Part shown: in pieces, positions 54,160-63,230 of the stretch
Numbering within the stretch: the first letter of the stretch is position 1
Layout: each line of letters begins with the position of its first letter
Assembly (NCBI GenBank): GCA_029907475.1
Contig: JARYLU010000005.1
Coordinates: 62,001-126,000, forward strand
DNA: 64,000 bases
DNA from: Bacillota bacterium
Lineage (GTDB): Bacteria; Bacillota; DSM-12270; Thermacetogeniales; Thermacetogeniaceae
Reading direction: 5' to 3'
Made by a program: the position numbers and the translations under genes
Notes under the pieces: model-generated
What the model saw: only the letters and a program-made list of their open reading frames with translations
The model's database searches: none
What the model was told of the DNA's origin: nothing

Positions 54160-54412
54160 TAGGAGAAATGTTGCGAATTTTTAGTACTACAGTCGCATTT
54201 GTGTATTTTAATCTCTGGGAAGGAGGGGACACGAGTTAGAGAATACTCTTTACCCGTCCTCTGATGGGAAAGCGGTCGAGGAAGTCAATCCTGTTGCCGG
54301 TTCTCAATACGATATTGTAAAAAGACAGTAATGCTCTTCAGAAAGGCGGCACCATTTTGAAAGGAGGCTAATGTTGAGTGATGTCCCCGGATCTCCCCGA
54401 GTACCGGGACGA
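54160..54412 (+). other. Intergenic region with a possible coding scrap
   Basis: A frame from 54233 to about 54330 reads LENTLYPSSDGKAVEEVNPV and then AGSQYDIVKRQ before a stop. It looks protein-like but is too short to identify. GGAAGGAGGGG at 54218-54228 resembles a ribosome site without a start codon at the right distance. Confidence 0.3.
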
Positions 54413-55200
54413 GCAGTTATGCGCCGACTGCGGAATTGCATCCACTGCTCCGGTGTGATGAAATAAAGCTGGGCTCCTCCTGCAACGGCTGCAAGCACTG
54501 CCTCTCCGGGAGGGAAAACCTCTGCGACGGGGCGCGCTTTACCGGGTATGACATCGACGGCGGCTTCGCCGAGTACACCGTTGCCGACCACCGCTTCTGC
54601 TTCCCGATCCCGGAGGGCTACCCGGACCTGCAGGCGGCGCCGCTGCTCTGCGCCGGGCTGATCGGCTACCGCTCCCTGGTCATGGCGGGGGACGCCGAAC
54701 ACCTCGGCATCTACGGCTTCGGCAATGCCGCCCACATCATCACCCAGGTGGCCAAATACCAGGGGCGGAAGGTCTACGCTTTCACCGTACCCGGCGACGT
54801 TGAGGCCCAGCGGTTTGCCCTGGAAATGGGGGCGGACTGGGCAGGCGGTTCCGATCAGGCTCCACCGGTAAAGCTGGATGCGGCAATTATTTTCGCACCG
54901 GTGGGAACGCTGGTGCCGGAAGCGCTCGGGCACCTGGTGAAAGGGGGAACGGTGGTCTGCGGCGGGATCCACATGAGCGACATTCCCTCATTCCCTTACG
55001 AACTCCTCTGGGGTGAGCGGGTTGTACGGTCCGTGGCCAACCTGACCCGCAGGGACGGGGAAGAGTTTCTGGCCCTGGCCCCGAGGGTCCCGGTGCGCAC
55101 CGAGGTGACCACCTTCCCGCTGGAGCAGGCCAACGAGGCCCTGAGTGCCCTGCGCGACGGCGAAGTCCACGGGGCGGCCGTCCTGGTGGTAGGGGGCTAA
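54413..55200 (+). pseudogene. Zinc-dependent alcohol dehydrogenase (MDR family), N-terminus destroyed
   Basis: The open part from 54436 encodes about 254 residues: structural-zinc loop CNGCKHCLSGRENLC, GARFTGYDIDGGFAEYTVAD, nucleotide-binding LGIYGFGNAAHIITQVAKYQ and a normal C-terminus. The first roughly 90 residues of the catalytic domain, with the catalytic zinc ligands, are missing or scrambled: before 54436 only short out-of-frame bits (CADCGIAST) hint at them. Without the catalytic zinc site it should not be active. Confidence 0.75.
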
Positions 55201-55212
55201 CCCCGACCTGGA

Positions 55213-55350
55213 TCAGGGAGATGCGGCCGGTCTTTCTCTTTCCAGGTCGGCCCAACCGTAGCCGCCGGACCAGATCACCCGCCCGTCTTTAATAAAGGCG
55301 GCCGATACCCCCGCAATTTTTGCTTCATACATTCGGGAGAGGATTGTTAT
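55213..55350 (-). pseudogene. Serine hydrolase (beta-lactamase-like) N-terminal fragment
   Basis: About 43 codons read MYEAKIAGVSAAFIKDGRVI and WSGGYGWADLERERP, the start of class C beta-lactamase/esterase-like hydrolases. The SxxK catalytic motif that should follow is absent. The fragment ends against the broken alcohol dehydrogenase. The spacer 55351-55481 contains no gene. Confidence 0.7.
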
Positions 55351-55481
55351 TCCTTTTCTCGAGCTGCCGGGGCGTCCGGAAAGATTTCGCGTGTCGGATG
55401 CTACAGGATTAAGCTTCCTACTCTCCTGGTGCCCACTGCCTGCGTCCAGTTTCGCCATTGCATGTTCTGGAAACTGGCAGG

Positions 55482-56276
55482 TCACACGGCCGTCCTGGAG
55501 CGCTTCTTCTGGGCGATCAGGGCGGCACCTAACGCCCCAACGATCTGCGGCTCCGGCGGGACGATGATCTCCGTCCCCAGCTTTTCGGACAGGGCCCGGA
55601 CGACCCCCGGGTTCTTGGCCACGCCGCCGGTCATCATCACCCGGGGCATGAGTGCCAGCCGGTTGACCATACCCGCCGTTCGTTCGGCAATAGACCGGTG
55701 CAGGCCCCGGACGATCTCCGGGCGGGGAACCCCCTGGGCGATCAGGGAGATGACCTCCGATTCCGCAAAAACGGTGCACATGCTGCTGATCTCCGCCGCC
55801 CGCTCCGCTTTCCGGTCTTCTTCCCCCAAACCGGCAACGGAAAGTTCCAGCCTGTCCGCCATAACGTCCAGGAACCGACCGGTGCCTGCGGCGCACTTGT
55901 CGTTCATGAGGAAATCGCTTACGTTCCCCTGCCCGTCGAGCCTGATCACCTTGCTGTCCTGTCCGCCGATGTCGATCACCGTCCGGACCCCCGGGTTCAG
56001 AAAGGCGGAGCCGCAGCCGTGGCAGGAGATCTCCGTCACCTGGCTGTGTGCAAAGGGAACGCTCATCCTCCCGTAACCGGTGGCAACCACGGAATCCACT
56101 TCTGAAGCGCTTATCCCCGCCTTCTCCAGGACCTCCTCAAAGGCGCGCTCCGCCGCCGCCCGTGCCTGGGCGCCGGTGTTTACGATGCTGTATGCCAGCA
56201 CCTCACCGTCCCGCAGGAGAACTGCGTCGGTGGATAGAGATCCGATGTCGATTCCGGCAGTAATCATATCAGGCAT
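55482..56276 (-). CDS. 2-hydroxyacyl-CoA dehydratase activator (BcrAD/BadFG/HgdC ATPase)
   Basis: A 264-residue ASKHA-fold ATPase: phosphate-binding AGIDIGSLSTDAVLL, DIGGQDSKVI, and NDKCAAGTGRFL, in which a Cys from each subunit of the dimer would ligate a shared [4Fe-4S] cluster. It uses ATP to inject one low-potential electron into the dehydratase. A second Cys pair occurs in EISCHGCGS. It overlaps the upstream dehydratase subunit gene by 13 bases and closes a three-gene operon. Confidence 0.93.
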   Translation of the reverse strand: MPDMITAGIDIGSLSTDAVLLRDGEVLAYSIVNTGAQARAAAERAFEEVLEKAGISASEVDSVVATGYGRMSVPFAHSQVTEISCHGCGSAFLNPGVRTVIDIGGQDSKVIRLDGQGNVSDFLMNDKCAAGTGRFLDVMADRLELSVAGLGEEDRKAERAAEISSMCTVFAESEVISLIAQGVPRPEIVRGLHRSIAERTAGMVNRLALMPRVMMTGGVAKNPGVVRALSEKLGTEIIVPPEPQIVGALGAALIAQKKRSRTAV

Positions 56277-57550
56277 CCCTCTTTCCTTTCTTCCAGGATC
56301 TCAAAAAAGGCCTGCAGGCGTGTCAGCATGCCTCCGGCCGCCTCGTTCCTTCCGTCCAGGCAGTCGCCGTCGAGGAGCAAAACCGGCCAGCCCGCTTCCT
56401 GCAAGGCTTCTTTCAGGATCAGGGAGCCACCTGTGGACTGGCGGCAGCCGTGGTGGGAAAAGTGGACGATCCCATCCACCCGGTACTTTTCGGCCAGTTC
56501 CCGGATCACCCTGATACGCTCCTCCACCGGTTTGTAGTCAAAGTGGGCCAGCACCTTCCGGGCCAGGCTGAGGAAGGGTTCGGCCGGGTCCATCGGCAGC
56601 CAGTAGATGTGGTTGAATTCCTCGAAGGCCAGAACCCCGCCGGCCTGTTCGATGAAGCGCATCACCTCGTTGCTGTAGTAGGGCTTCAGGTGCAGCCAGA
56701 GCAGGCGGAATTTCTCCGCCCCGTTTCCCCGGTCCCCGGCAACCTTGCGCTCGATCTCCTCCGCCAGGCAGGCGCCGATCTCCGCGGCATCCCTGCTTCC
56801 CTGCCCGATAAAGAATAAGTAGATGAAGGCCAGCATGTCGTTCCCGGAAATGGGCGACGGCATCCGGCAGCGCAGTTCGTTCGCCCAGATCATGTTTTTC
56901 CGGAAGCCGTTGCTGTGCCGGAGGGTTTCTCCCAGGGAGGCCCGGTCGGGTCTGCGCCCGGTCACTTCCGCCAGGTCGTGCCACAGCCTCTCAAGCTGCC
57001 CGGCCACGTAAACCTCGGCGTCCCGGCCGGCTGCGTAGGGCACGTCTAAGGTAAAACAGGGAGCATCATATATCTCCGCCATATTTTGAAAAAGCAGGGG
57101 CGCCCCGTCGCAGAGGTGGGTGCTGGCCAGGAGGGCCGCCGGCCTTGGCAGGTGGCCGGCCCGGGCGGCTCCTGCGATGCAGCGGTGAAAGGAGCAGAGG
57201 TCCCTGCTGTAACCCGCCTCTTCCCCCATGCTCAACGCCTCTGCACCGAAGCCCATCCCTGTAATAAAAGCAGCCGCCACCTCCGGCGAAAAGGGGCACA
57301 ACTGCAGGCTCCAGGCGATTTCCACCGGGAAAAAGGCGCTGGACCAGACAACGGGAACCTTCCCGGTGTAGGCGCGGCCCGTCTGGTTGAGGGCGAACCG
57401 GCCCATCTGGTAGATCGCCTGCCAGGGGAAGCTCTTTCTTGCCAGGACCAGTGCCCCCTCCACGATACGGTAAGAGATCGGGGAAGAAAGCACCTTTCCC
57501 CACCGGTCCCTGTCCTTTAAAAGGTTTTGGATTGTCTTGTTAAGATCCAT
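56264..57550 (-). CDS. 2-hydroxyacyl-CoA dehydratase subunit (HgdB/FldC-like), first type
   Basis: A 428-residue subunit of the two-subunit dehydratase family, which carries a [4Fe-4S] cluster in each chain and eliminates water from 2-hydroxyacyl-CoA by a ketyl-radical route. Conserved Cys occur in DLCSFHRCIAG, STHLCDGAP and VHFSHHGCRQST. The family includes 2-hydroxyglutaryl-, lactoyl- and phenyllactoyl-CoA dehydratases and benzoyl-CoA reductase; the substrate cannot be told from sequence. It follows the second subunit gene directly. Confidence 0.88.
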   Translation of the reverse strand: MDLNKTIQNLLKDRDRWGKVLSSPISYRIVEGALVLARKSFPWQAIYQMGRFALNQTGRAYTGKVPVVWSSAFFPVEIAWSLQLCPFSPEVAAAFITGMGFGAEALSMGEEAGYSRDLCSFHRCIAGAARAGHLPRPAALLASTHLCDGAPLLFQNMAEIYDAPCFTLDVPYAAGRDAEVYVAGQLERLWHDLAEVTGRRPDRASLGETLRHSNGFRKNMIWANELRCRMPSPISGNDMLAFIYLFFIGQGSRDAAEIGACLAEEIERKVAGDRGNGAEKFRLLWLHLKPYYSNEVMRFIEQAGGVLAFEEFNHIYWLPMDPAEPFLSLARKVLAHFDYKPVEERIRVIRELAEKYRVDGIVHFSHHGCRQSTGGSLILKEALQEAGWPVLLLDGDCLDGRNEAAGGMLTRLQAFFEILEERKEGCLI

Positions 57551-58675
57551 CTAATCACCAGCCTGTTCTCCGAGCAGTTCCAGGTAGGCCTGGATGCGGG
57601 TGCGCGCCTGTTCCAACCCGGCGTCCCTGTACTCGGTCTCCAGGTAAAGCACCGGTATCCCGGCCCCCGCAAAATACTCCCGGAACAAGGGGTACTCGTA
57701 CAGGGAGGCGTCACAGAACTTCAAGGCGTGGTAGACGATTCCCCGGGCACCGGACTCCCTTGCCAGAGACAGCAGGTGAGAAAAACGTTCTCTCCCCGCA
57801 AGCATCCTGGGGCAGGGGACCCGCTCCAGGTAGCCCCGGGCCAGGGAAATAAAGGGGTCTGGTCCTTCCTCGACATCCGGAAGACAGTACCGGTACCCCT
57901 GGCAGAGGTCGTCCCCGGCGATATTTCCCCCCAACTCCTCGATCAGGTCCAGGTAAGCAAAGGGAAGCGGGCTTCCCGCAACAAGCAGGCGCGGTCCCCG
58001 GGGCGAGCCCCTGCGCCGCAGTCCGGCAAGCAGAGCTGCTGCCTGCGAACCACCCCCCCGGCTTTCCCCGTTTTCGTTCCCTTTCAGTGTGTTGACAATG
58101 CCGTCCAGGACGGGGTGAAACTCGTCCTTTTTGGCCCGGCCGGCGGCCCGGACGATCTCCAGGAGCCCCGCCGCCCGGAAATTTTCCGGTTGGCCCATCC
58201 GCAGTTGATAGAGCTCCCGCAGGAGACGGCGTACGCTTTGGTGCGCCTGCAGGGCCTCGGAAAAAGCACCCTCATCCCAGGCAACTCCGTAGAAGCTGCT
58301 CAGGCGGCCGGCCAGGGCGCGCAGTGACGAAGAAAAAGCCCGCACCGCAGCATCGTTGCCGTCAAAGGTGCGGGGCAGGTCCAGGAGGTGTACGAAAAAT
58401 TCCTTTCCCCGGCGCTCGCCGGCGTACCTGAAGGCGTTGGCCAGGTGCACCAGGGCGTGGCAGGACGCCGTCAAAACAACCCCTGTAAGAGAGGGGTTCC
58501 CTTTCCCCATCCCTTCGTTCAAGCACGCCCGGCCAAGCGGGCAGAAGTTTACGGGGAGATATTCCAGATCCGCCTTTGAATATTCTCCCCGGTCATCCCC
58601 GTAAAGACGGCAGGACTCCAAACCCAGGGTTGCAAAGATCTCTTCCGGTGTGTACGTGCAAACCCAACCAAGCAT
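57551..58675 (-). CDS. 2-hydroxyacyl-CoA dehydratase subunit, second type
   Basis: A 374-residue partner subunit starting LGWVCTYTPEEIFATLGLES, the usual family opening, with cluster-type Cys in VNFCPLGRAC, TASCHALVHL and YHALKFCDASLYEYP. It is transcribed first in the operon, from a consensus promoter about 60 bases upstream. The next gene follows without a gap. No CoA-transferase or acyl-CoA dehydrogenase lies beside the cluster. Confidence 0.88.
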   Translation of the reverse strand: MLGWVCTYTPEEIFATLGLESCRLYGDDRGEYSKADLEYLPVNFCPLGRACLNEGMGKGNPSLTGVVLTASCHALVHLANAFRYAGERRGKEFFVHLLDLPRTFDGNDAAVRAFSSSLRALAGRLSSFYGVAWDEGAFSEALQAHQSVRRLLRELYQLRMGQPENFRAAGLLEIVRAAGRAKKDEFHPVLDGIVNTLKGNENGESRGGGSQAAALLAGLRRRGSPRGPRLLVAGSPLPFAYLDLIEELGGNIAGDDLCQGYRYCLPDVEEGPDPFISLARGYLERVPCPRMLAGRERFSHLLSLARESGARGIVYHALKFCDASLYEYPLFREYFAGAGIPVLYLETEYRDAGLEQARTRIQAYLELLGEQAGD

Positions 58676-58736
58676 CTGCTTATCTCCAGAACCAGAGTAA
58701 TATTACAAGAGAAGCCGCCAGGATGCGGTGGTTTCT

Positions 58737-58764
58737 ATTATATACATCCTCCATAATATGTCAA
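58737..58764 (-). promoter_or_regulatory. Promoter of the dehydratase operon
   Basis: On the minus strand TTGACA (58759-58764) and TATAAT (58737-58742), both perfect, are 16 bases apart. Confidence 0.82.
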
Positions 58765-59053
58765 GGCATCCAAGAGAAGCTTTACGCCTCGGCTTGGAAA
58801 ATGCGTCAGGCTCCTTCCGTAGCTATTGCGTTAAGTGTGAAGGATGAAGGGGGAGGGTTTCGCCATGCATCGAGTGCTCCCTTTCCTGATCTCAAAGCCG
58901 GGATTTTTTTCAGTACCATCCATAACCATGACGATCTGTCAGAATGAAAGAATTTCTTTATGAGGGATGAGGGCGTTACCTGCCTCTGAAGTTGCATTTT
59001 CCCGAAAGCCGTGTCAGAGGGTACCGGACCAGGGGACAAGGAAGTTGAGATAT
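58765..59053. other. Intergenic region between nadE and the dehydratase promoter
   Basis: I see no supportable gene on either strand and no clear terminator. Confidence 0.4.
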
Positions 59054-60844
59054 TTATGTCCCAGTTTCTCGAAACCTGTTGGTGATGGGCATCCGCCGGT
59101 CCTTCCCGAAGGCGCGGGGGGTGATCTTCACGCCGGGAGGCGCCTGCCTCCGCTTGTATTCGCTCCGGTCGATCATGTCGATCACCTTCTGAACCAGGCC
59201 CCGCGCGCAGCCCTCTGCTGTGATCTCCTCCGGACCCAAATCCCCCTCCACGTACTTTTCGATGATCTGGTCGAGCACGTTGTAGGGCGGCAGGTCGTCC
59301 TCGTCCTTCTGCCCCGGTTTCAGCTCTGCGGTGGGTGTCTTTTCCAGAACCCGCCCGGGGATGATCTCCCTTCCTGCAATCCGGTTGCGGTAGCGGGAGA
59401 GCCGGTAAACGAGGGTTTTCGGAACGTCCTTTAAAACGGCGAAGCCTCCTGCCATGTCCCCGTAAAGGGTGGCATAACCCACGCTCAGCTCGCTCTTGTT
59501 CCCGGTAGAAAGCACAATCCCCCCGTACTGGTTGGTCAGCGCCATCAGGAGGTTCCCCCGGATGCGCGCCTGGAGGTTCTGGGCGGCGATGTCGCCGGGC
59601 GGAGCGCCAAAGGCCCGCCCGAGGACGGCGAGGTAAGCCTCGTAGATCTCCTGGATCGGGATTTCGAGGAAGTTGATTTTCAGGTTGGCCGCCAGCCGCC
59701 TTGCGTCTTCGCGGCTTTCCCGGGAGGTGTAGGGGGAGGGCATAAAGATCCCCGTCACCCGTTCCGGGCCCAGGGCGTCCACGGCAATGGCCGCGGTGAG
59801 GGAAGAGTCGATCCCGCCGCTCAGGCCTACGAAGACCCTCGCGAACCCGTTTTTGTTGACATAATCTTTGACTCCCAGCACCAGGGCCTCGTAGATCTCT
59901 GCTTCCTCTTCCTCCTCCGAAAAAGCATACCCCGGGGCTTCCCACTTCCCGGCCTGTTTTCGGCCGGGGTTCACCAGGGCCTGGTGGGATTCCGGGCAGG
60001 ATTTATCGTAAGGGGGCGAAATGAAGATCTTTTGCACCTCTCCTGCCGCTCCGAAAAACGTTTTTAACTCCCGGTGGCGCAGGTCACGAAAGCGGGTACG
60101 GAGCACCCTTTCGGTTTGCAGATCCGCCACCAGCAGGTCTTCCCGAAAGGCCGCTGCCCTCGCGATGAGGCTGCCCTGCTCATCAAAGATCATGCTGTTG
60201 CCGTCGAAGACAAGCTCATCCTGGGCGCCCACGAGGTTGACATAAGCGAGGTATGCGATCTGGTCTGAGGCCCTTACGGAAAGCATCTTCTCCCGCTGCT
60301 GCTGTTTCCCCCGGTGGTAGGGAGAAGCGCTCAGATTCAGGAGCACCTGCGCCCTGGCCTGGCGGGCCTCCAGCACCGCAGGCCCCACCGGGTGCCAGAT
60401 GTCCTCGCAGATGGTGACCCCGATGTTTGCACTGGCAAAGGTGAAGACGAGTCCGCCGGAACCGCTCTGAAAGTAGCGCTTTTCGTCGAACACCCCGTAG
60501 TTTGGAAGGAAAATTTTATGGTAAATTCCTTTGAGGGAGCCCCGGTGAATTACGGCAGCGGCGTTGAAAACCTCTCCTTCTTCCAGATCGACGAATCCCA
60601 CGACTACTACGGGATCGAAACTTTTCGTGGAAGCTGCCAGATCCTCGAGATGCTCCCGGTTGGCCGCCAGAAAGTCGGGCTTGAGCAGCAGGTCCTCCGG
60701 GGGGTACCCGGTCAGGGCGAGTTCGGGGAAGCAGACGAGGTCCGCTCCTGTTTCGGCCGCCCGGTTGATGAAAGACGTAATTTTACGGTAGTTGCCTGAG
60801 AGGTCGCCAACTGTGGGGTTAATCTGGGCCAGGGCAAGCCGCAC
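59054..60844 (-). CDS. nadE: Glutamine-dependent NAD+ synthetase
   Basis: A 596-residue two-domain enzyme. Residues 1-270 form a nitrilase-type glutaminase with the Glu/Lys/Cys triad in CFPELALTGYPPEDL, YHKIFLPNYGVFDE and GVTICEDIWHP. Residues 320-596 are the NAD synthetase with the PP-loop FVGLSGGIDSS and STGNKSELSVGY. It amidates deamido-NAD using glutamine-derived ammonia. The start is GTG with AGGAGAGG 5 bases upstream. It lies 21 bases after glnA on the same strand, so it is probably co-transcribed with the glutamine producer. A degenerate piece of a second copy lies at 51847-51943. Confidence 0.96.
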   Translation of the reverse strand: MRLALAQINPTVGDLSGNYRKITSFINRAAETGADLVCFPELALTGYPPEDLLLKPDFLAANREHLEDLAASTKSFDPVVVVGFVDLEEGEVFNAAAVIHRGSLKGIYHKIFLPNYGVFDEKRYFQSGSGGLVFTFASANIGVTICEDIWHPVGPAVLEARQARAQVLLNLSASPYHRGKQQQREKMLSVRASDQIAYLAYVNLVGAQDELVFDGNSMIFDEQGSLIARAAAFREDLLVADLQTERVLRTRFRDLRHRELKTFFGAAGEVQKIFISPPYDKSCPESHQALVNPGRKQAGKWEAPGYAFSEEEEEAEIYEALVLGVKDYVNKNGFARVFVGLSGGIDSSLTAAIAVDALGPERVTGIFMPSPYTSRESREDARRLAANLKINFLEIPIQEIYEAYLAVLGRAFGAPPGDIAAQNLQARIRGNLLMALTNQYGGIVLSTGNKSELSVGYATLYGDMAGGFAVLKDVPKTLVYRLSRYRNRIAGREIIPGRVLEKTPTAELKPGQKDEDDLPPYNVLDQIIEKYVEGDLGPEEITAEGCARGLVQKVIDMIDRSEYKRRQAPPGVKITPRAFGKDRRMPITNRFRETGT

Positions 60845-60865
60845 AATTCCCTCTCCTCCTTGAAA

Positions 60866-62302
60866 TTACAAGTCAAAGTAAAGGTGGAACTCGTAGGGGT
60901 GCGGGCGGAGCCTGACTGCGTCGATTTCCCGCTCTCTTTTGTACCTGATCCAAACATCCAGGAGGTCTGGGGTGAAGACCCCTCCCTTGAGCAGGAAGTC
61001 GTGGTCTGCTTCCAGGGCGTCAATTGCCTCTTCCAGGGAGGCCGGAACGGTTTTGAGATTGACCGCGTCGCTTCCGTTCAATTCGTAAATGTTTTTATCA
61101 ACAGGTTCTCCCGGGTCAATTTCATTTTCAATCCCGTCCAGGCCCGCCATGAGCATTGCTGCGAAGGCCAGGTAGGGGTTGCAGGTGCAGTCCGGGGGAC
61201 GGAACTCGATCCGCTTGGATTTAGGATTTGCCGTGTAAACAGGAATCCGGACGGCAGCACTCCGGTTCCGCATCGAGTAGGCGAGGTAGACGGGGGCCTC
61301 GAAACCCGGGACGAGCCGCTTGTAGGAGTTGGTCGTCGGGGCGCAAAAGGCCATCAGAGCCGGAGCGTGCTTCAGCAAGCCCCCGATGTAGTACCCGGCA
61401 AGCTTGCTGGTCAGGGCGTATCCCTGCGGGTCGTAAAAGAGGTTGACACCCTCCTTCCACAGGGACTGGTGGGTATGCATCCCGGAGCCGTTGTCCTGGA
61501 ACAGTGGCTTGGGCATGAAGGTTACGACCTTATTGCGACACCTGGCTACGTTTTTTACAATGTACTTGTACATCATGCACTTGTCGCCCATCCTGGTCAG
61601 GCTGTCATACTTCATGTCGATTTCCGCCTGGCCGCCGCTGGCCACTTCGTGGTGGTGCACCTCCACGCCGATTCCGACCTGGAGCAGGGTGGCGACCATT
61701 TCGCTGCGCAGGTCCTGGTGGGAATCGTGGGGCGGTACCGGGAAGTAGCCTTCTTTATAACGGGCTTTGTACCCAAGGTTCGGGTCTTCGATCCGGCCTG
61801 TATTCCATTCCCCTTCGATGGAATCGATAAAATAATAGCCAAAGTTTACGGATTGATCAAAACGGATGTCGTCGAAGATGAAAAACTCCATCTCTGGACC
61901 CCAGTAGCTCACTTCGGCGATCCCTGTTGATTTCAGGTAGTCTTCTGCCTTTTTTGCGACGTACCGGGGGTCGCGTGTATAGGGCTGACGCGTAATAGGG
62001 TCGTAGATGTCGCAGATAATCGAGAGCGTGGGAGCCTTGCAGACGGGGTCCAACACTGCGGTACTGGCGTCTGGAATCAAAATCATATCACTTTCCTGAA
62101 TTTCCTGAAACCCGCGGATGCTGGAACCGTCAAAGCCGACTCCTTCGCGGAAAATCCCGTTACCTGCAAGGTCATCCAGTTCTGTGAGTTCACTTGCTGG
62201 CATGGTGAAATGCTGCCAGAGTCCCGGCAGGTCGTTGAACTTCAGGTCGATAAATAAAATTTCCTTTTCTTTGACAAATCTCAATACTTCCTCCGGTGTC
62301 AT
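60866..62302 (-). CDS. glnA: Glutamine synthetase, type I
   Basis: A 478-residue GS-I enzyme making glutamine from glutamate, ammonia and ATP. It shows the latch motif [12 protein letters not shown], metal-binding [19 protein letters not shown], the glutamate-binding [19 protein letters not shown] and RIEFRPPDC. The loop KNIYELN occupies the position of the adenylylated Tyr region in enterobacterial GlnA. Its length is closer to the beta (about 470) than the alpha (about 445) subtype. It is preceded by a long leader with two terminators and ANTAR-type hairpins, and followed by nadE. Confidence 0.96.
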   Translation of the reverse strand: MTPEEVLRFVKEKEILFIDLKFNDLPGLWQHFTMPASELTELDDLAGNGIFREGVGFDGSSIRGFQEIQESDMILIPDASTAVLDPVCKAPTLSIICDIYDPITRQPYTRDPRYVAKKAEDYLKSTGIAEVSYWGPEMEFFIFDDIRFDQSVNFGYYFIDSIEGEWNTGRIEDPNLGYKARYKEGYFPVPPHDSHQDLRSEMVATLLQVGIGVEVHHHEVASGGQAEIDMKYDSLTRMGDKCMMYKYIVKNVARCRNKVVTFMPKPLFQDNGSGMHTHQSLWKEGVNLFYDPQGYALTSKLAGYYIGGLLKHAPALMAFCAPTTNSYKRLVPGFEAPVYLAYSMRNRSAAVRIPVYTANPKSKRIEFRPPDCTCNPYLAFAAMLMAGLDGIENEIDPGEPVDKNIYELNGSDAVNLKTVPASLEEAIDALEADHDFLLKGGVFTPDLLDVWIRYKREREIDAVRLRPHPYEFHLYFDL

Positions 62303-62580
62303 CTGAAACCCTCCCTTTCGAAGTTAGCCATGTTTGTTAAATTCAGCTACTCAACGGTAGCTTTGAGCCTTTTTAAGCTCCGCTCATAGCGCCGGTTTTT
62401 ACCGTCTTTCACCTCCTGACCGGTAATTGAAAAAGACTCCCGCAGGGAACAGCAGGAGCCCCTTTGCTCCGAAAATGAGAAAAGCCCCCCATCTGGAGGG
62501 CTCCATTACCCTTGACATCTGGGCAGACAGCCTTGCCCGCCCGGCCTATTCAGTTTACCCGATCCCCTGATCAGGTTTCA
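62303..62580 (-). promoter_or_regulatory. ANTAR-type antitermination leader of glnA
   Basis: Read on the minus strand in order: P1, an 8-bp stem (62521-62542) with hexaloop AAGGCT; P2a, AGGGT/GCCCT (62497-62512) with hexaloop AATGGA; terminator 1, AGCCCTCC/GGGGGGCT (62483-62502) then TTTTCT; P2b, GGAGC/GCTCC (62455-62470) with hexaloop AAAGGG; terminator 2, CTCCTGC/GCGGGAG (62437-62458) then TCTTTTT. All three loops have A at position 1 and G at position 4, the ANTAR-protein recognition rule. P2a and P2b each overlap the 5' arm of a terminator, so binding would cause readthrough into glnA-nadE. Confidence 0.78.
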
Positions 62581-62585
62581 CCTTA

Positions 62586-62616
62586 ATCTTAATCCCTTCC
62601 GGTTGACCTGTCAACC
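62586..62616 (-). promoter_or_regulatory. glnA promoter with overlapping palindrome
   Basis: On the minus strand TTGACA (62609-62614) and TAAGAT (62586-62591) are 17 bases apart. The -35 lies in a perfect 7-2-7 palindrome, GGTTGAC-CT-GTCAACC (62601-62616), a candidate operator. Confidence 0.68.
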
Positions 62617-62663
62617 ACAAAAGCAAAGAAAGCCCTGCAAGTATACATAATACTTGTGATTAA

Positions 62664-62867
62664 TCGTGAGCTTTAAAGAACTGGTCTCCAAGCGCTATTG
62701 TCGTCTTTGGCCCTCCAAATGAACACATCGGCATCATTTCCGACCGGCATAGAAGGGATGGGGTTCCTCTGTTGATTCACAATGCCGGGCCCTGGGCAGC
62801 CGAGAATGATTACCTGCTAAGCTGGCCGAGCAAAATAACTCATCATTTTCGTTTTATTCATGAGTAA
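62664..62867 (+). pseudogene. DUF1287-family protein, C-terminal remnant
   Basis: A frame without a start reads NWSPSAIVVFGPPNEHIGII, SDRHRRDGVPLLIHNAGPWA and ITHHFRFIHE before a stop, matching the C-terminal half of DUF1287 proteins, which have an NlpC/P60-like fold. The N-terminal half is missing. A terminator follows, as it would for the intact gene. Confidence 0.65.
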
Positions 62868-62878
62868 AACTTATCCCA

Positions 62879-62911
62879 CAGGCCCCTCCTTGCTGGGAGC
62901 CTGCTTTTTTT
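62879..62911 (+). terminator. Terminator after the DUF1287 remnant
   Basis: CAGGC (62879-62883) pairs with GCCTG (62899-62903), followed by C and seven Ts. Confidence 0.7.
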
Positions 62912-63230
62912 ACTGTTCGCTCCGTCCCGTAAATTTTTCTTTTGAATGAGAAAAATTGGCGTAAGAACAAGGAATGACACTAGTAGTAGATATGTAGAAA
63001 GCTTTTTTCTAAAACCATGATCCAAAAACCAATTTGAACCGTCATATATAGAGAAAGGTTTTTGCAGTCATGTGAAAGAGTGGTGATACCCTCTACTTGA
63101 TGAATCTTTTTTCTACAGTGAGAGCAACCGGGGGTGATGCTTTGTAAGTAAAAGGAATAATCGGCAGTAATAGATAATAGGAATACCCTGCGGGTGTTGA
63201 GATGAATTAAATGGAAAGGGGAGAGGCTAT
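62912..63230 (+). other. Intergenic region upstream of the YcdB-like gene
   Basis: An AT-rich spacer without a supportable gene. It should hold the promoter of the following gene, but I find no clear -35/-10 pair. AAAGGGGAGAGG just before 63231 is the ribosome site. Confidence 0.4.

Noticed and set aside
57527-58327. 266-codon frame antisense to the dehydratase subunit
   Set aside because: Shadow of a gene with conserved cluster-binding Cys residues; low-complexity translation.
58806-59945. 379-codon frame overlapping nadE on the same strand
   Set aside because: Its translation is Arg/Gly/Pro-rich and repetitive in composition, typical of a shifted frame of GC-rich DNA; the nadE frame has all catalytic motifs.
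60860-61930. 356-codon frame antisense to glnA
   Set aside because: Shadow of the glutamine synthetase gene; no independent signals.
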